Below, piece after piece: positions 7,417 through 14,257 of a stretch of 14,491 nt of DNA. The notes under the pieces are model-generated. The model saw only the letters and a program-made list of their open reading frames with translations, did not search any database and had not been told where the DNA came from. The stretch covers positions 1 to 14,491 of the forward strand of contig JAGGUU010000057.1 in the NCBI GenBank assembly GCA_021158305.1, written 5' to 3'. The position numbers were made by a program, and so were the translations under genes. The stretch's first letter is position 1; each line of letters opens with the position of its first letter. Source of the DNA: Candidatus Bathyarchaeota archaeon. Lineage in GTDB: Archaea > Thermoproteota > Bathyarchaeia > Bathyarchaeales > DTEX01.

Positions 7417-7677
7417 TACAGATCATAATTAAAGAGAAATAAAGAAACAAAAAAATCTTCTATTGGCTCTGATAACTCATCATGGGTTTCGATCATTAGA
7501 ATCTTTAGGGATTTAATATTTTCAGTGGATTCTTGTCCGAGTTAATTTCTTCCGCGATCTCGGTCGAACAAAAACCGCGGTAGCATCGCTAGTTCAAAGG
7601 CTAAGTTGCATGTTTCTTTCATTCTATCCAGCCGTTAATTGGATGATGAGAAATGAAGAGGTTGGCTACTCAGTTAT
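7417..7677. other. Intergenic gap between the PAS gene and the dehydrogenase gene
   Basis: No coding potential was found in either direction. It holds the presumed PAS promoter (minus-strand CTTTATTT at 7438-7445). It also holds a run of seven As at 7449-7455, read as T7 on the minus strand, that could stop transcripts arriving from the etf/glcD operon. A weak 5-bp pairing CCGCG (7552-7556) with CGCGG (7576-7580) encloses a 19-nt loop, with no clear function. Confidence 0.3.
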
Positions 7678-9063
7678 CTAGGGGAAGATTTTTCCGGGGT
7701 TTAATATGTTGTTTGGATCAAACATGCGTTTGATCTCTCTCATCAGATTTATCTCCTTCTTTGACAGAAATCTATGGAACTCTTTAATTCTCAGTCTTCC
7801 AATGCCATGCTCACCTGTTATGACCCCTCCGAGGCTTATGGTAGCCTCGTAGATCTCCCTCTTCAAATCATCAGCGTAGCTGGGAATCTCTCCGTTCTCC
7901 TTCATCACATGTATATGGAGATTTCCGTCTCCAGCGTGACCGTAGACTGGCAGATAAGCTCCATACTTCTTGGATAACTCATCTATCTTTATCATGAGGT
8001 CTAAGAGTCTGCTCATCGGAACCGTAGTGTCTAATATGTCCACCATATCCTTTTTCAAAGCAGTGTATACGTTGCTTCTAATCCTCAGGATTCTCTCCTG
8101 CTCATCGCGGGTCTCGGCGATCAGAGCCTCTCCAGCACTATTCTTCTCAGCGATTTCAGAGATTCTCTCACACGCCGAGTATACTTCATCCTCGCTTAAA
8201 CCGGAGAGTATTACGAGTAACTGTGCATCTCCACTTTGTATCGGCCACTCCTCACCTAGGTGAGCAGCCGCGGCGTTCAGCTCCTTCAATCCGACATACT
8301 CGATTGCCAATGGGATTACACCTGATCTCAGAATTTGGGGAACGGTTCGTATAGCGCCTTCCCGTTTATTGAAGGGAAGGATCAGCGTTACTGAATACAT
8401 GCTTCTCGGATAAAGTTTCAGAATAGCTTTAGTCACTACGCAGAGCGTTCCCTCACTCCCTATTATTAGATGCATAAGGTCGTAGCCCATATTGTTCTTG
8501 ATAAGCATACCTCCGAGATTAAGGACTTCACCGGTCGGAAGGACTACTTCGACTCCTTTCACGTAGTTTCTCATTACGCCATACTTGACTGCTCTGACTC
8601 CTCCAGCGTTAGTGGCGATTAACCCACCTATCTGTGCTCCTTCATCGCCAGGATGTAACGGAAAGAATAAGCCAGCTTCATCAGCCGCCTTGATGAGATC
8701 GCCTAATGTGGCTCCTGCCTCTGCTACGGCCATCAAATTTTCCACGTCGATCTCTATCCTATTCATCCTCTCAAGTGAGAGGATTATTCCATCCTCTATC
8801 GGCACGCATCCGCCTACAAGACCTGTTCTTCCGCCAACTGGAAAGACTGGAACAAGCGCCTCATTTGCGTATCTAAGAATCTCCGAAACCTCTCTAGTTG
8901 AGGACGGCTTAACGAGGACTAGGTTTTCGGCAGCTTTAGGTCTTATGGCATCTGGGGTTTCATCCCTCAAGTATCCTTCCATGGATTCCCGTTCAGTAAC
9001 AACCCATTCTTTCCCAACTATGCTCCTAAGCTCATCAATAACCTCCTTAATGCTCACCCTCAT
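7678..9063 (-). CDS. FAD-linked 2-hydroxyacid dehydrogenase (GlcD/LctD-like)
   Basis: VAO/PCMH-type flavoprotein oxidising a 2-hydroxyacid (D-lactate, glycolate or similar) and passing electrons to the adjacent EtfAB. It has 461 residues. The N-terminal FAD_binding_4 half has VGGRTGLVGG (76-85), HPGDEGAQIGG (137-147), TNAGG (151-155) and IGSEGTL (201-207). The C-terminal FAD-oxidase_C half has GHAGDGNLHIHV (375-386) with the metal/substrate histidines, and GGVITGEHGIG (412-422). There is no cysteine cluster or fused Fe-S domain. The ATG at 9063 is preferred over an in-frame TTG at 9078 because a GGAGGAGG (9076 down to 9069) sits five bases before the ATG and contains part of the TTG context. 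It overlaps etfA by 17 nt, so the two are translationally coupled. The exact substrate is not determinable. The context favours a lactate dehydrogenase of the Ldh-EtfAB type. Confidence 0.88.
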   Translation of the reverse strand: MRVSIKEVIDELRSIVGKEWVVTERESMEGYLRDETPDAIRPKAAENLVLVKPSSTREVSEILRYANEALVPVFPVGGRTGLVGGCVPIEDGIILSLERMNRIEIDVENLMAVAEAGATLGDLIKAADEAGLFFPLHPGDEGAQIGGLIATNAGGVRAVKYGVMRNYVKGVEVVLPTGEVLNLGGMLIKNNMGYDLMHLIIGSEGTLCVVTKAILKLYPRSMYSVTLILPFNKREGAIRTVPQILRSGVIPLAIEYVGLKELNAAAAHLGEEWPIQSGDAQLLVILSGLSEDEVYSACERISEIAEKNSAGEALIAETRDEQERILRIRSNVYTALKKDMVDILDTTVPMSRLLDLMIKIDELSKKYGAYLPVYGHAGDGNLHIHVMKENGEIPSYADDLKREIYEATISLGGVITGEHGIGRLRIKEFHRFLSKKEINLMREIKRMFDPNNILNPGKIFP

Positions 9064-10054
9064 CTTTTCCTCCTCCAATCAAACGCTTAACTTCACGTAT
9101 CAGTAATGGTATGAACTCATAAAGGTCACCCACAACTCCATAATCCGAAACGTTAAATATCGGAGCGGTGGGATCCTTGTTGACTGCTATTATTATGTCC
9201 GAGTCTCTCATTCCGAAAAGATGTTGCGGGGAGCCGGAGATCCCGCAGGCTATATAGACCCTTGGCTTAACCGTGTTCCCGCTGAATCCAACTTGGTGAT
9301 CCTTGCTTATCCAGCCGGCGTCTACAAGGGGTCTGCTTGAGCCGACAACTCCTCCTAAGAGGCTGGCGAGTTCCTCGAGGAGGCTGAAGTCCTCGGGTCT
9401 CTTAAGCCCCCGCCCCCCAGAGACGATAACATCAGCCTCAGCTATCTCAACTTCATCCGCACGCGTCTTCTCGATTATTCTCATGCCTGTCTCTTCGATA
9501 ACGTCAACCTTCATCCTAATTATTTCACCCTCTCTTCCCGTATCCCTCTCAGGCATCTTCATCACTTTATATCTGACAGTCGCCATCTGAGGCCTAGTCT
9601 TAGTCACTATCTGCGCCATTATATTTCCGCTGAATGCAGGCCTAACCTGGACTAGGTTTCCTTCCTCATCCAGCTTTAGATCCACACAATCAGCTGTGAG
9701 GCCTGTCCTCAGAGCCGCCGCTATTCTAGGCGCTAGAGTTCTACCGATACGCGTCGCACCCACTAAGAATATATCAGGCTCGGTCTCTCTCACCATCTTG
9801 ACTATATTCTGCGTATATCTTATCACATCAAACTCTTCTAGGCTTGGATGATCATATAGAAAGACTTTGTCTGCTCCTCGATAGATTAGCTCAAAGGCTT
9901 CATTTTCCATTCTCCATCCGAGAAGCACAGCATTTAGATCTACGCCTAAACTGTCCGCCAGCTCCCTTCCTTTTCCAAGAAGCTCATATGAGACTGGATG
10001 AATTCTTCCATCGTTATTCTCAGCAAATACCAGAACATCACCATGTCTCTTCAT
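9047..10054 (-). CDS. etfA: Electron transfer flavoprotein alpha subunit
   Basis: FAD-carrying subunit of an electron transfer flavoprotein, pairing with the EtfB encoded upstream. It has 335 residues. The N-terminal alpha/beta domain spans about 1-195. The C-terminal FAD domain has SGGRGL (212-217), GSSRPLVDAGW (238-248), HQVGFSGNTVKP (253-264), IACGISGSPQHLFGM (268-282) and KDPTAPIF (293-300), all characteristic of EtfA. In the flavin-contacting loop the usual QTGKT is FSGNT, with serine replacing the common threonine. There is no extra N-terminal ferredoxin domain. The ATG at 10054 follows the etfB stop by 6 nt with an AGGTGAG nearby. It overlaps the dehydrogenase gene, fixing the operon order etfB-etfA-glcD. 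Confidence 0.95.
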   Translation of the reverse strand: MKRHGDVLVFAENNDGRIHPVSYELLGKGRELADSLGVDLNAVLLGWRMENEAFELIYRGADKVFLYDHPSLEEFDVIRYTQNIVKMVRETEPDIFLVGATRIGRTLAPRIAAALRTGLTADCVDLKLDEEGNLVQVRPAFSGNIMAQIVTKTRPQMATVRYKVMKMPERDTGREGEIIRMKVDVIEETGMRIIEKTRADEVEIAEADVIVSGGRGLKRPEDFSLLEELASLLGGVVGSSRPLVDAGWISKDHQVGFSGNTVKPRVYIACGISGSPQHLFGMRDSDIIIAVNKDPTAPIFNVSDYGVVGDLYEFIPLLIREVKRLIGGGKDEGEH

Positions 10055-10060
10055 ATCGAC

Positions 10061-10876
10061 TCACCTGATCACATGTGCCTCCCTGAGAACAATCGCGATT
10101 TCCTTAGCAGCTCTCTCTAAGTCGCCGCGGAAGATTTTACCCTTCCTCCTCTCGGCTTTAGGAACATATACCTTGGCAACGGTTGTGGGAGAGCCGGTGG
10201 CGCCGAAGTATCTTTCATCAGCTAAGTCTAAGAGCGAATCAGCATTCCAAACGGTTATTTCAGCTTTTCTTGACCGAATCTTATCCTTAAGAGATGGAAG
10301 ACGAGGAGTATTCACATCTTTTGTAACAGTTATTAATCCTGGAAACTTCAACTCGATAATGTAATAGTTTCTTCCCATCTTAGATTTTACAAGTATCCTA
10401 TCCCGCTTAACTTCGCGTATCTCCTCCACGTAGGCTACATGTGGAACTCCGAGAAACTCAGCGACTTCTGGACCGACTTGTGCCGTATCTCCATCTATCG
10501 TCTTCTCTCCGCATATTACCAAATCGTATGAGCTGACTTTTCTGATGGCGCAGGCAAGCGTGTACGATGTTGCCAAGGTATCGGCTCCAGCGAAACGCTT
10601 GTCTGTTAATAAAATAGCATCATCAGCACCCCTTGCAATGGCATCTCTCAAAGATGCCTCAGCGGTTTTCGGACCCATACTTATCACAGTTATTCTCGCT
10701 CCAACCTTCTCTTTTATCTCAACCGCAGCTTCCAAAGCATTGAGGTCGAAAGGGTTGATTACTGCCTCTGCAGAGCTTCTATCAAGCCTTCCAGTTTTAA
10801 AGTCAAACTTTACCTTCTCGATATCTGGAACCTGCTTTAAAAGAACAATTATATTGAGCTGATCAATCGACGACAT
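10061..10876 (-). CDS. etfB: Electron transfer flavoprotein beta subunit, NAD/bifurcating-type signature
   Basis: Partner of EtfA, 271 residues. The N-terminal LKQVPD (13-18), NPFDLNALEAA (41-51), a SMGP segment near 66-69 and RGADDAILLTD (82-92) are standard EtfB. The nucleotide-binding loop reads CGEKTIDGDTAQVGPEVAE (122-140). The DGDTAQVGP version is the one seen in EtfBs of bifurcating complexes, where the site takes a second FAD. Mitochondrial-type ETFs, which bind AMP, have a DDDCNQTGQ version. This points to an NAD-linked, possibly bifurcating or confurcating ETF, by inference from the motif. The ATG at 10876 is preceded by a GGTGGCGGAG ribosome-binding region. It is the first gene of the etfB-etfA-glcD operon. 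Confidence 0.94.
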   Translation of the reverse strand: MSSIDQLNIIVLLKQVPDIEKVKFDFKTGRLDRSSAEAVINPFDLNALEAAVEIKEKVGARITVISMGPKTAEASLRDAIARGADDAILLTDKRFAGADTLATSYTLACAIRKVSSYDLVICGEKTIDGDTAQVGPEVAEFLGVPHVAYVEEIREVKRDRILVKSKMGRNYYIIELKFPGLITVTKDVNTPRLPSLKDKIRSRKAEITVWNADSLLDLADERYFGATGSPTTVAKVYVPKAERRKGKIFRGDLERAAKEIAIVLREAHVIR

Positions 10877-11053
10877 TCTCCGCCACCCTTTTACAGAAGC
10901 CAGTCGTGCTTCTTGTAGATTTTCTAAGACTAAAGTTTTGTTGCTTTTCTCTAAGGAAACAGAGATCCAGTCGGCTTTTATGTGGCCGAAAGAACATATA
11001 ATATTCCAGATGCCCTATTTCTTTTCGTGAAGCTTTTCTCTTTATAGTTCCGG
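10877..11053 (-). promoter_or_regulatory. Intergenic region upstream of etfB (promoter candidate region)
   Basis: A 177-nt gap between proS and etfB, both on the minus strand. Two AT-rich TATA candidates are visible on the minus strand: ATATTATATG near 10995-11005 and CATAAAAG near 10977-10984. The second lies within the loop side of a small TCGGC/GCCGA inverted repeat (10971-10975 with 10985-10989). Either would leave an untranslated leader of roughly 75-100 nt. No strong T-run terminator for proS was seen, so read-through from proS is possible. Confidence 0.3.
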
Positions 11054-12472
11054 CTAGTATGCTTTAGCCACATATACCACTTTTTCCGCTTTTTTCCCGC
11101 ATATTATACACGTGTATTCTGGGTTCTCCTCGATGTCAACTCTGTATCCTCTTATTTCTCCTCCGGATTCTTCCCTGATTCTTTCGGCACATTCAATTTT
11201 TCCACACCAGCAAACCCTCGCTATCTTCTTTGATTTTATCGCCTCTTTTAAGGCTTCTATGTCTCTAGCGTTTATTGTCATCTCCTTTAAAGTTGAGATG
11301 CTCCTCTCTCTCAGTTTTTTCTCGATCTTCCTAAACTCTTCCATTATTGCTCTTGGAGCTTCTTCAAGAGGTACAGTTCTTCTTTCTAGGTTTACTCTCT
11401 CGCAGATCGTCACTTGATTCTCTTTGAGATCTCTCGGCCCTACCTCAACTCGGATGGGAACCCCAAACATCTCCCAGTAATAATATTTTTCTCCGGGGGT
11501 CCTATCAGTCTCGTCTATTCGCGTTCGGAATCCCGCGGATACTATCTTCTCATAGACTCTTCTGGAGTATTTCTCTATCTCGTCTTCTAGATTCTTGTAT
11601 GGTATCGGGATCACAACGACTTGAACCGGAGCTATCTCTGGCGGAAGCACCAGTCCATGATCGTCTCCATGCTGAGCTATTATGGCTGCTATTACGCGGC
11701 TTATTCCGAACCCGTAGCATGTCTGAACAACGTATCTTTGCATCCCGCCTATATCCTCATATGTTATGTTGAAGGCCCGCGAGAAATTCTCTCCTAAATT
11801 GTGCACTGTTCCTATCTGGTTAACTCTTCCATCAGGATTCCAAGCGTCGAAGGCTATTGAATAATCTGCTCCTGCAAACTTGTCGAAGTCCGGCCGTCTT
11901 AGAATGTAGTAGCTCAGCCCTAAGTTCTTGAAGACTTCATCGTATATCCCTATTGCTTCCTTTACTTGTTCCTCAGCCTCCTCCCAGCTTCTATGCGCTG
12001 TGTGAGCTTCATTCCAGAGAAACTCTCGCATTCTTAACAGCGGCCTTGTCGCCTTCGTTTCGTATCTATAGACGAAAACGCTCTGGAATATCTTCAGCGG
12101 CAGGTCTGCATGTGATCTTATCCATTGTGAAAACATTGGATACATCGCCGTTTCTGAGGTTGGTCTTAGGAGCATTCTCTTCTTCAGCTTTCTATCTCCA
12201 GCATGAGTTATCCAAAAGACCTCTGATGTGAAGCCCTTGATATGTTCAGCCTCTTTCTTGAATGTTTCTTCTGAGATCGCGACGGGAAAGAACATTGGAA
12301 CATGCCCTGTCTCCTCAAGTTTTTTCTCGAGCATCTCAATTATCTTTCTAGCTATCTTTGCGCCCCACTCTTTGTATACTGCGAATCCCTTGATTGGGTA
12401 TCGATTATCCATTATTTCAGCGTTTAAAAGTAGGTCGTCGAACCATTTGCTGAAATTCTCATACTTCTTCAT
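11054..12472 (-). CDS. proS: Prolyl-tRNA synthetase, archaeal/eukaryotic type
   Basis: Class II aminoacyl-tRNA synthetase charging tRNA-Pro. It has 472 residues, the usual archaeal length, and lacks the bacterial editing insertion. Seen are RPTSETAMYPMF (103-114), motif 2 (RYETKATRPLLRMRE, 136-150, continuing FLWNEAHTAH), and motif 3 with GFGISRVIAAI and the HGDDHGLVLPPEIAP region. An anticodon-binding domain follows motif 3. The C-terminal zinc domain has C421/C423, C428, C455 and C458, and the protein ends in tyrosine as family members do. The ATG at 12472 is preceded by a GAGGAGGAAAG-type purine run about 13-20 nt upstream. It is divergent from aIF2-beta across a 110-nt region. Confidence 0.96.
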   Translation of the reverse strand: MKKYENFSKWFDDLLLNAEIMDNRYPIKGFAVYKEWGAKIARKIIEMLEKKLEETGHVPMFFPVAISEETFKKEAEHIKGFTSEVFWITHAGDRKLKKRMLLRPTSETAMYPMFSQWIRSHADLPLKIFQSVFVYRYETKATRPLLRMREFLWNEAHTAHRSWEEAEEQVKEAIGIYDEVFKNLGLSYYILRRPDFDKFAGADYSIAFDAWNPDGRVNQIGTVHNLGENFSRAFNITYEDIGGMQRYVVQTCYGFGISRVIAAIIAQHGDDHGLVLPPEIAPVQVVVIPIPYKNLEDEIEKYSRRVYEKIVSAGFRTRIDETDRTPGEKYYYWEMFGVPIRVEVGPRDLKENQVTICERVNLERRTVPLEEAPRAIMEEFRKIEKKLRERSISTLKEMTINARDIEALKEAIKSKKIARVCWCGKIECAERIREESGGEIRGYRVDIEENPEYTCIICGKKAEKVVYVAKAY

Positions 12473-12582
12473 CTTTAACCCTTCTTTCCTCCTCGATGCT
12501 TTTCGCCTCGTCTTCCGCGCCTTTTGTTTTTCGGATAAATATTTTAGGTGATGAATTCTTTATATATTGTGAGGATTCGCAT
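12473..12582. promoter_or_regulatory. Divergent promoter region of proS and aIF2-beta
   Basis: On the plus strand a clear TATA box, TTTATATAT at 12559-12567, is centred about 20 nt before the aIF2-beta ATG. That would place transcription start at or near the start codon and argues for a leaderless or near-leaderless message. A GAGG at 12571-12574 could act as a ribosome-binding site only if transcription begins further upstream. On the minus strand an ATATTTATCC stretch near 12536-12545 is a candidate TATA box for proS, leaving a leader of about 40 nt. Confidence 0.45.
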
Positions 12583-12993
12583 ATGAGTTTAGATTATGAG
12601 AGAATGCTGGATGAGGCCTACAAAGCTCTACCTCCCTCAGTCTTTAAACGTGAGAGATTCGAGGTTCCCAAGCCTCTCGTAACAATCTCTGGATCCAGAA
12701 CTATCCTGCACAATTTCAAGGAGATCTGCGATATAGTAAATAGGAAGCCCGAACATGTATTGAAGTATCTTTCCAGGGAGCTTGCTACGGCCGCCAATGC
12801 CGAGGGTGGAAGAGTTATCTTCCAAGGGAGATTTGAGGTCGAGACCCTTGAGAGGTTGATTAAACGCTATGTTAACGAGTATGTTATATGTCCAATCTGC
12901 AAGAGGCCAGATACGAAGATTGTTAAGGAGAAAAGGCTGTACTTCCTTCAATGCGAGGCATGCGGAGCTAGATCTTCCCTGAGACCTGTATGA
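12583..12993 (+). CDS. eif2b: Translation initiation factor aIF2 subunit beta
   Basis: Beta subunit of the archaeal heterotrimeric aIF2, which brings initiator Met-tRNA to the small ribosomal subunit. It has 136 residues from the ATG at 12583, the family's typical length. An upstream in-frame start at 12496 would add 29 residues unlike the family and runs through the TATA box, so it is rejected. An N-terminal helix for gamma-subunit binding (DYERMLDEAYKALP) is followed by the core domain with GSRTILHNFKEICDIVNR (37-54) and a C-terminal C2-C2 zinc ribbon: C103, C106, C124 and C127. It is followed 20 nt later by the DUF424 gene, a common archaeal pairing. Confidence 0.96.
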   Translation: MSLDYERMLDEAYKALPPSVFKRERFEVPKPLVTISGSRTILHNFKEICDIVNRKPEHVLKYLSRELATAANAEGGRVIFQGRFEVETLERLIKRYVNEYVICPICKRPDTKIVKEKRLYFLQCEACGARSSLRPV

Positions 12994-13013
12994 ATTAGGA
13001 AAGATTTTGGAAG

Positions 13014-13319
13014 ATGCCAGTATTGGAGGCTTACGTTAAGATTCAAAGATGGGGAAGACAAGTTCTCTTAGCTGCCTGCGACGCTGACATCCTCGGTAAG
13101 ACCTTTAAGGATTCCGGGATAGTCTTTGAGGTTAAAGAAGAGTTTTATAAGGGGTTTAAGACGAGCATTGAAGAAGCCATAAACTTGGTCGAAAAAAGCA
13201 CGATCGTGAATCTTGTCGGAACAAGGATTGTTAAGCGAGCTATAGAGCGTGGCTATGTTCATCCAGAAGCGGTTATGGAAATAAGCGGAGTCTTACATGC
13301 GCAGATAGTCAAAATGTAG
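13014..13319 (+). CDS. DUF424 family protein
   Basis: A 101-residue archaeal conserved protein matching the DUF424 pattern. It has an N-terminal strand leading to AACDADILGKTF (20-31), a GIVFEVKEEFYKGF segment, IVNLVGTRIVKRAIERG (64-80) with the NLVG core, and the C-terminal GVLHAQIVKM. No catalytic residues or function are assigned from sequence. The gene sits 20 nt after aIF2-beta and upstream of tRNA-Cys, and DUF424 is repeatedly found next to translation genes in archaea. A role linked to translation or ribosomes is therefore a fair inference. There is no signal peptide or membrane segment. Confidence 0.85.
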   Translation: MPVLEAYVKIQRWGRQVLLAACDADILGKTFKDSGIVFEVKEEFYKGFKTSIEEAINLVEKSTIVNLVGTRIVKRAIERGYVHPEAVMEISGVLHAQIVKM

Positions 13320-13362
13320 ATTAATGGAGGCTGTTCTGCCGCAAGAAAAAGGTATAAGAGCA

Positions 13363-13371
13363 AGTTTATTT
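13363..13371 (+). promoter_or_regulatory. Putative TATA box for tRNA-Cys
   Basis: AGTTTATTT lies 31-39 nt before the first tRNA base, a suitable distance for an archaeal tRNA promoter that leaves a short 5' leader. No BRE was confirmed. Confidence 0.4.
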
Positions 13372-13401
13372 CTGAATATTTCTTGGATAAGTTTAAGCTC
13401 A

Positions 13402-13477
13402 GCCGGGGTGGCCGAGCGGTTCAGGCGGCGGGCTGCAGACTCGCTGAACATGGGTTCAAATCCCATCCCCGGCTCCA
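13402..13477 (+). tRNA. tRNA-Cys (anticodon GCA), with encoded CCA
   Basis: It folds completely without an intron. Acceptor stem GCCGGGG (13402-13408) pairs with CCCCGGC (13467-13473). The D stem GCC/GGC (13411-13413 with 13424-13426) encloses a GAGCGGTTCA loop. Anticodon stem GCGGG/CTCGC has a CTGCAGA loop and GCA at 13435-13437. The variable loop TGAAC is five bases. T stem ATGGG/CCCAT encloses TTCAAAT. The discriminator is U (13474), the identity base expected for tRNA-Cys, followed by a templated CCA (13475-13477). All stems are paired apart from one G-U in the anticodon stem. Confidence 0.96.
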
Positions 13478-13646
13478 GCCTTCCTCAGAATGCTCCCCCC
13501 AGAAATCCTCGCCGACATCTCGAGGCCTAAATAGCACAAACACCCAACATACACCTCACCAGCTCCCAACTAAGAATTTTATGGCTAATATCTGCATGGA
13601 TTTCCTACTGTGGATAGAATGATAGAGGCTGGAAGAAAGCTTCGTC

Positions 13647-13661
13647 AATCGATAGTCGATT
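13647..13661. repeat. Perfect inverted repeat AATCGA-N3-TCGATT
   Basis: Six-base arms with a three-base spacer, located between tRNA-Cys and the regulator remnant, about 20 nt beyond the remnant's stop codon. Dyads of this size are typical of operator sites for ribbon-helix-helix dimers, but a short AT-rich palindrome can occur by chance. Confidence 0.35.
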
Positions 13662-13682
13662 AAAACGGGAAAGGCTAAAGTT

Positions 13683-13814
13683 TCACCACTTATCCCAGAG
13701 TTCTCTTCTTAAGAGGACTCTGATGACTGCTTCTGCTTGGATACATACCCTGTCTTATAAGCTCGTGTAGGCCTTCAGATAGGATTCAGGCAACATCACG
13801 GTTATAAGCCTCAA
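13683..13814 (-). pseudogene. Decayed ribbon-helix-helix (CopG-like) transcriptional regulator
   Basis: Read from a TTG at 13814, the first frame gives MRLITVMLPESYLKAY, the beta-strand and first helix of an archaeal RHH regulator, then hits a stop. Shifting frame gives DELIRQGMYPSRS-like coding, and returning to the first frame gives EAVIRVLLRRELWDKW and a TGA at 13685-13683. Together these read as the full RHH fold (strand, helix, YPSRSEA turn, helix) with two compensating frame disruptions, about one base missing after KAY and about five missing at the SRS-EA turn. It is clearly coding-derived but cannot make an intact protein as written. RHH proteins of this length (about 45-50 residues) regulate their own genes or act as antitoxins. 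The original partner gene is not visible. Confidence 0.72.
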
Positions 13815-14044
13815 GGCATACAGCCTCGAGATGTCATGCTGAAAGCATAACTTCGCCGATTCCACTTCTCTATAAGCAGATCTCAATAGAAGAATCTTAT
13901 GTAGAAGGAATGCAAGGAACTTGTTTAGTGTTGAGGTTGAGAAAGGGAAAAATCAATTACACATCATAAGCCGCTGAAAATTTCTTTTGGATATCTAAAA
14001 AGAGAGATACGTGTGGCATGTAATGTGTTGGGGTCATTGCGGGT

Positions 14045-14257
14045 TTAGGTGACCGCGACTTCCTTTTTGGCTAGGCTTTCAACCATTAATGGAATAATTT
14101 TGCTTGCTTTCAGTATCTCCATTAATAGTGGCTTCTCATCCTCATCGAAATGAACTATTATGTCTCCCACTTCCTCCGCATGGGAAATCTTCCCTTCCTC
14201 CTCAAGAATTATTGTGAGGACGTCCGCTTCATCGTCATACTTCATTTTATATGCCAT
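14045..14257 (-). CDS. DUF2283 family protein, putative antitoxin
   Basis: A small acidic protein, 70 residues from the ATG at 14257. The DUF2283 pattern is visible: KYDDEADVLTIILEE at the start, HAEEVGDIIVHFDEDEKPLLMEILKASKII in the middle (GDIIVHFDEDEKP followed by LMEILKASK). Alternative starts are GTG 14266 and ATG 14245. The ATG at 14245 begins MKYDDEAD, the commonest family N-terminus, so the start is uncertain by a few residues. It overlaps the end of the DUF4258 gene by about 11 nt, so the pair is translationally coupled. DUF2283 genes are repeatedly found beside DUF4258 genes, hence the antitoxin-like assignment, which is inference. Confidence 0.8.
   Translation of the reverse strand: MAYKMKYDDEADVLTIILEEEGKISHAEEVGDIIVHFDEDEKPLLMEILKASKIIPLMVESLAKKEVAVT

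Larger units (their letters stand above)
13478..14044. other. Gene-poor tract downstream of tRNA-Cys
   Basis: 567 bases with no intact gene. The part nearest the tRNA (13478-13640) shows only a weak CCTCG/CGAGG hairpin at 13507-13525. The middle contains the decayed ribbon-helix-helix regulator (13683-13814, minus strand) and two inverted repeats (13647-13661 and 13697-13721). The right part (13815-14044) is AT-rich, with a CTTTTTAG-like T-run on the minus strand near 13996-14001 that may end the DUF4258/DUF2283 transcript. No second copy of the tRNA 3' end was seen, so no attachment-site duplication is evident inside the window. Confidence 0.5.

Noticed and set aside
7642..7672. ATGATGA near 7645 as a box C of a C/D RNA
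   Set aside because: No CTGA box D occurs at a suitable distance and no terminal stem is present.
9064..9078. TTG at 9078 as start of the FAD dehydrogenase
   Set aside because: This stretch overlaps the GGAGGAGG ribosome-binding site that serves the ATG at 9063.
11953..12551. Plus-strand open frames opposite proS
   Set aside because: They are antisense shadows of a well-supported ProRS gene, with low-complexity hydrophobic/serine-rich translations.
12496..12582. N-terminal extension of aIF2-beta from an upstream in-frame ATG
   Set aside because: The added residues resemble nothing in the family and cross the TATA box. The ATG at 12583 gives the normal 136-residue protein.
13324..13622. Open frames across tRNA-Cys and its flanks (68 and 79 codons)
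   Set aside because: They run through the tRNA gene, have no recognisable protein features and are accidental.
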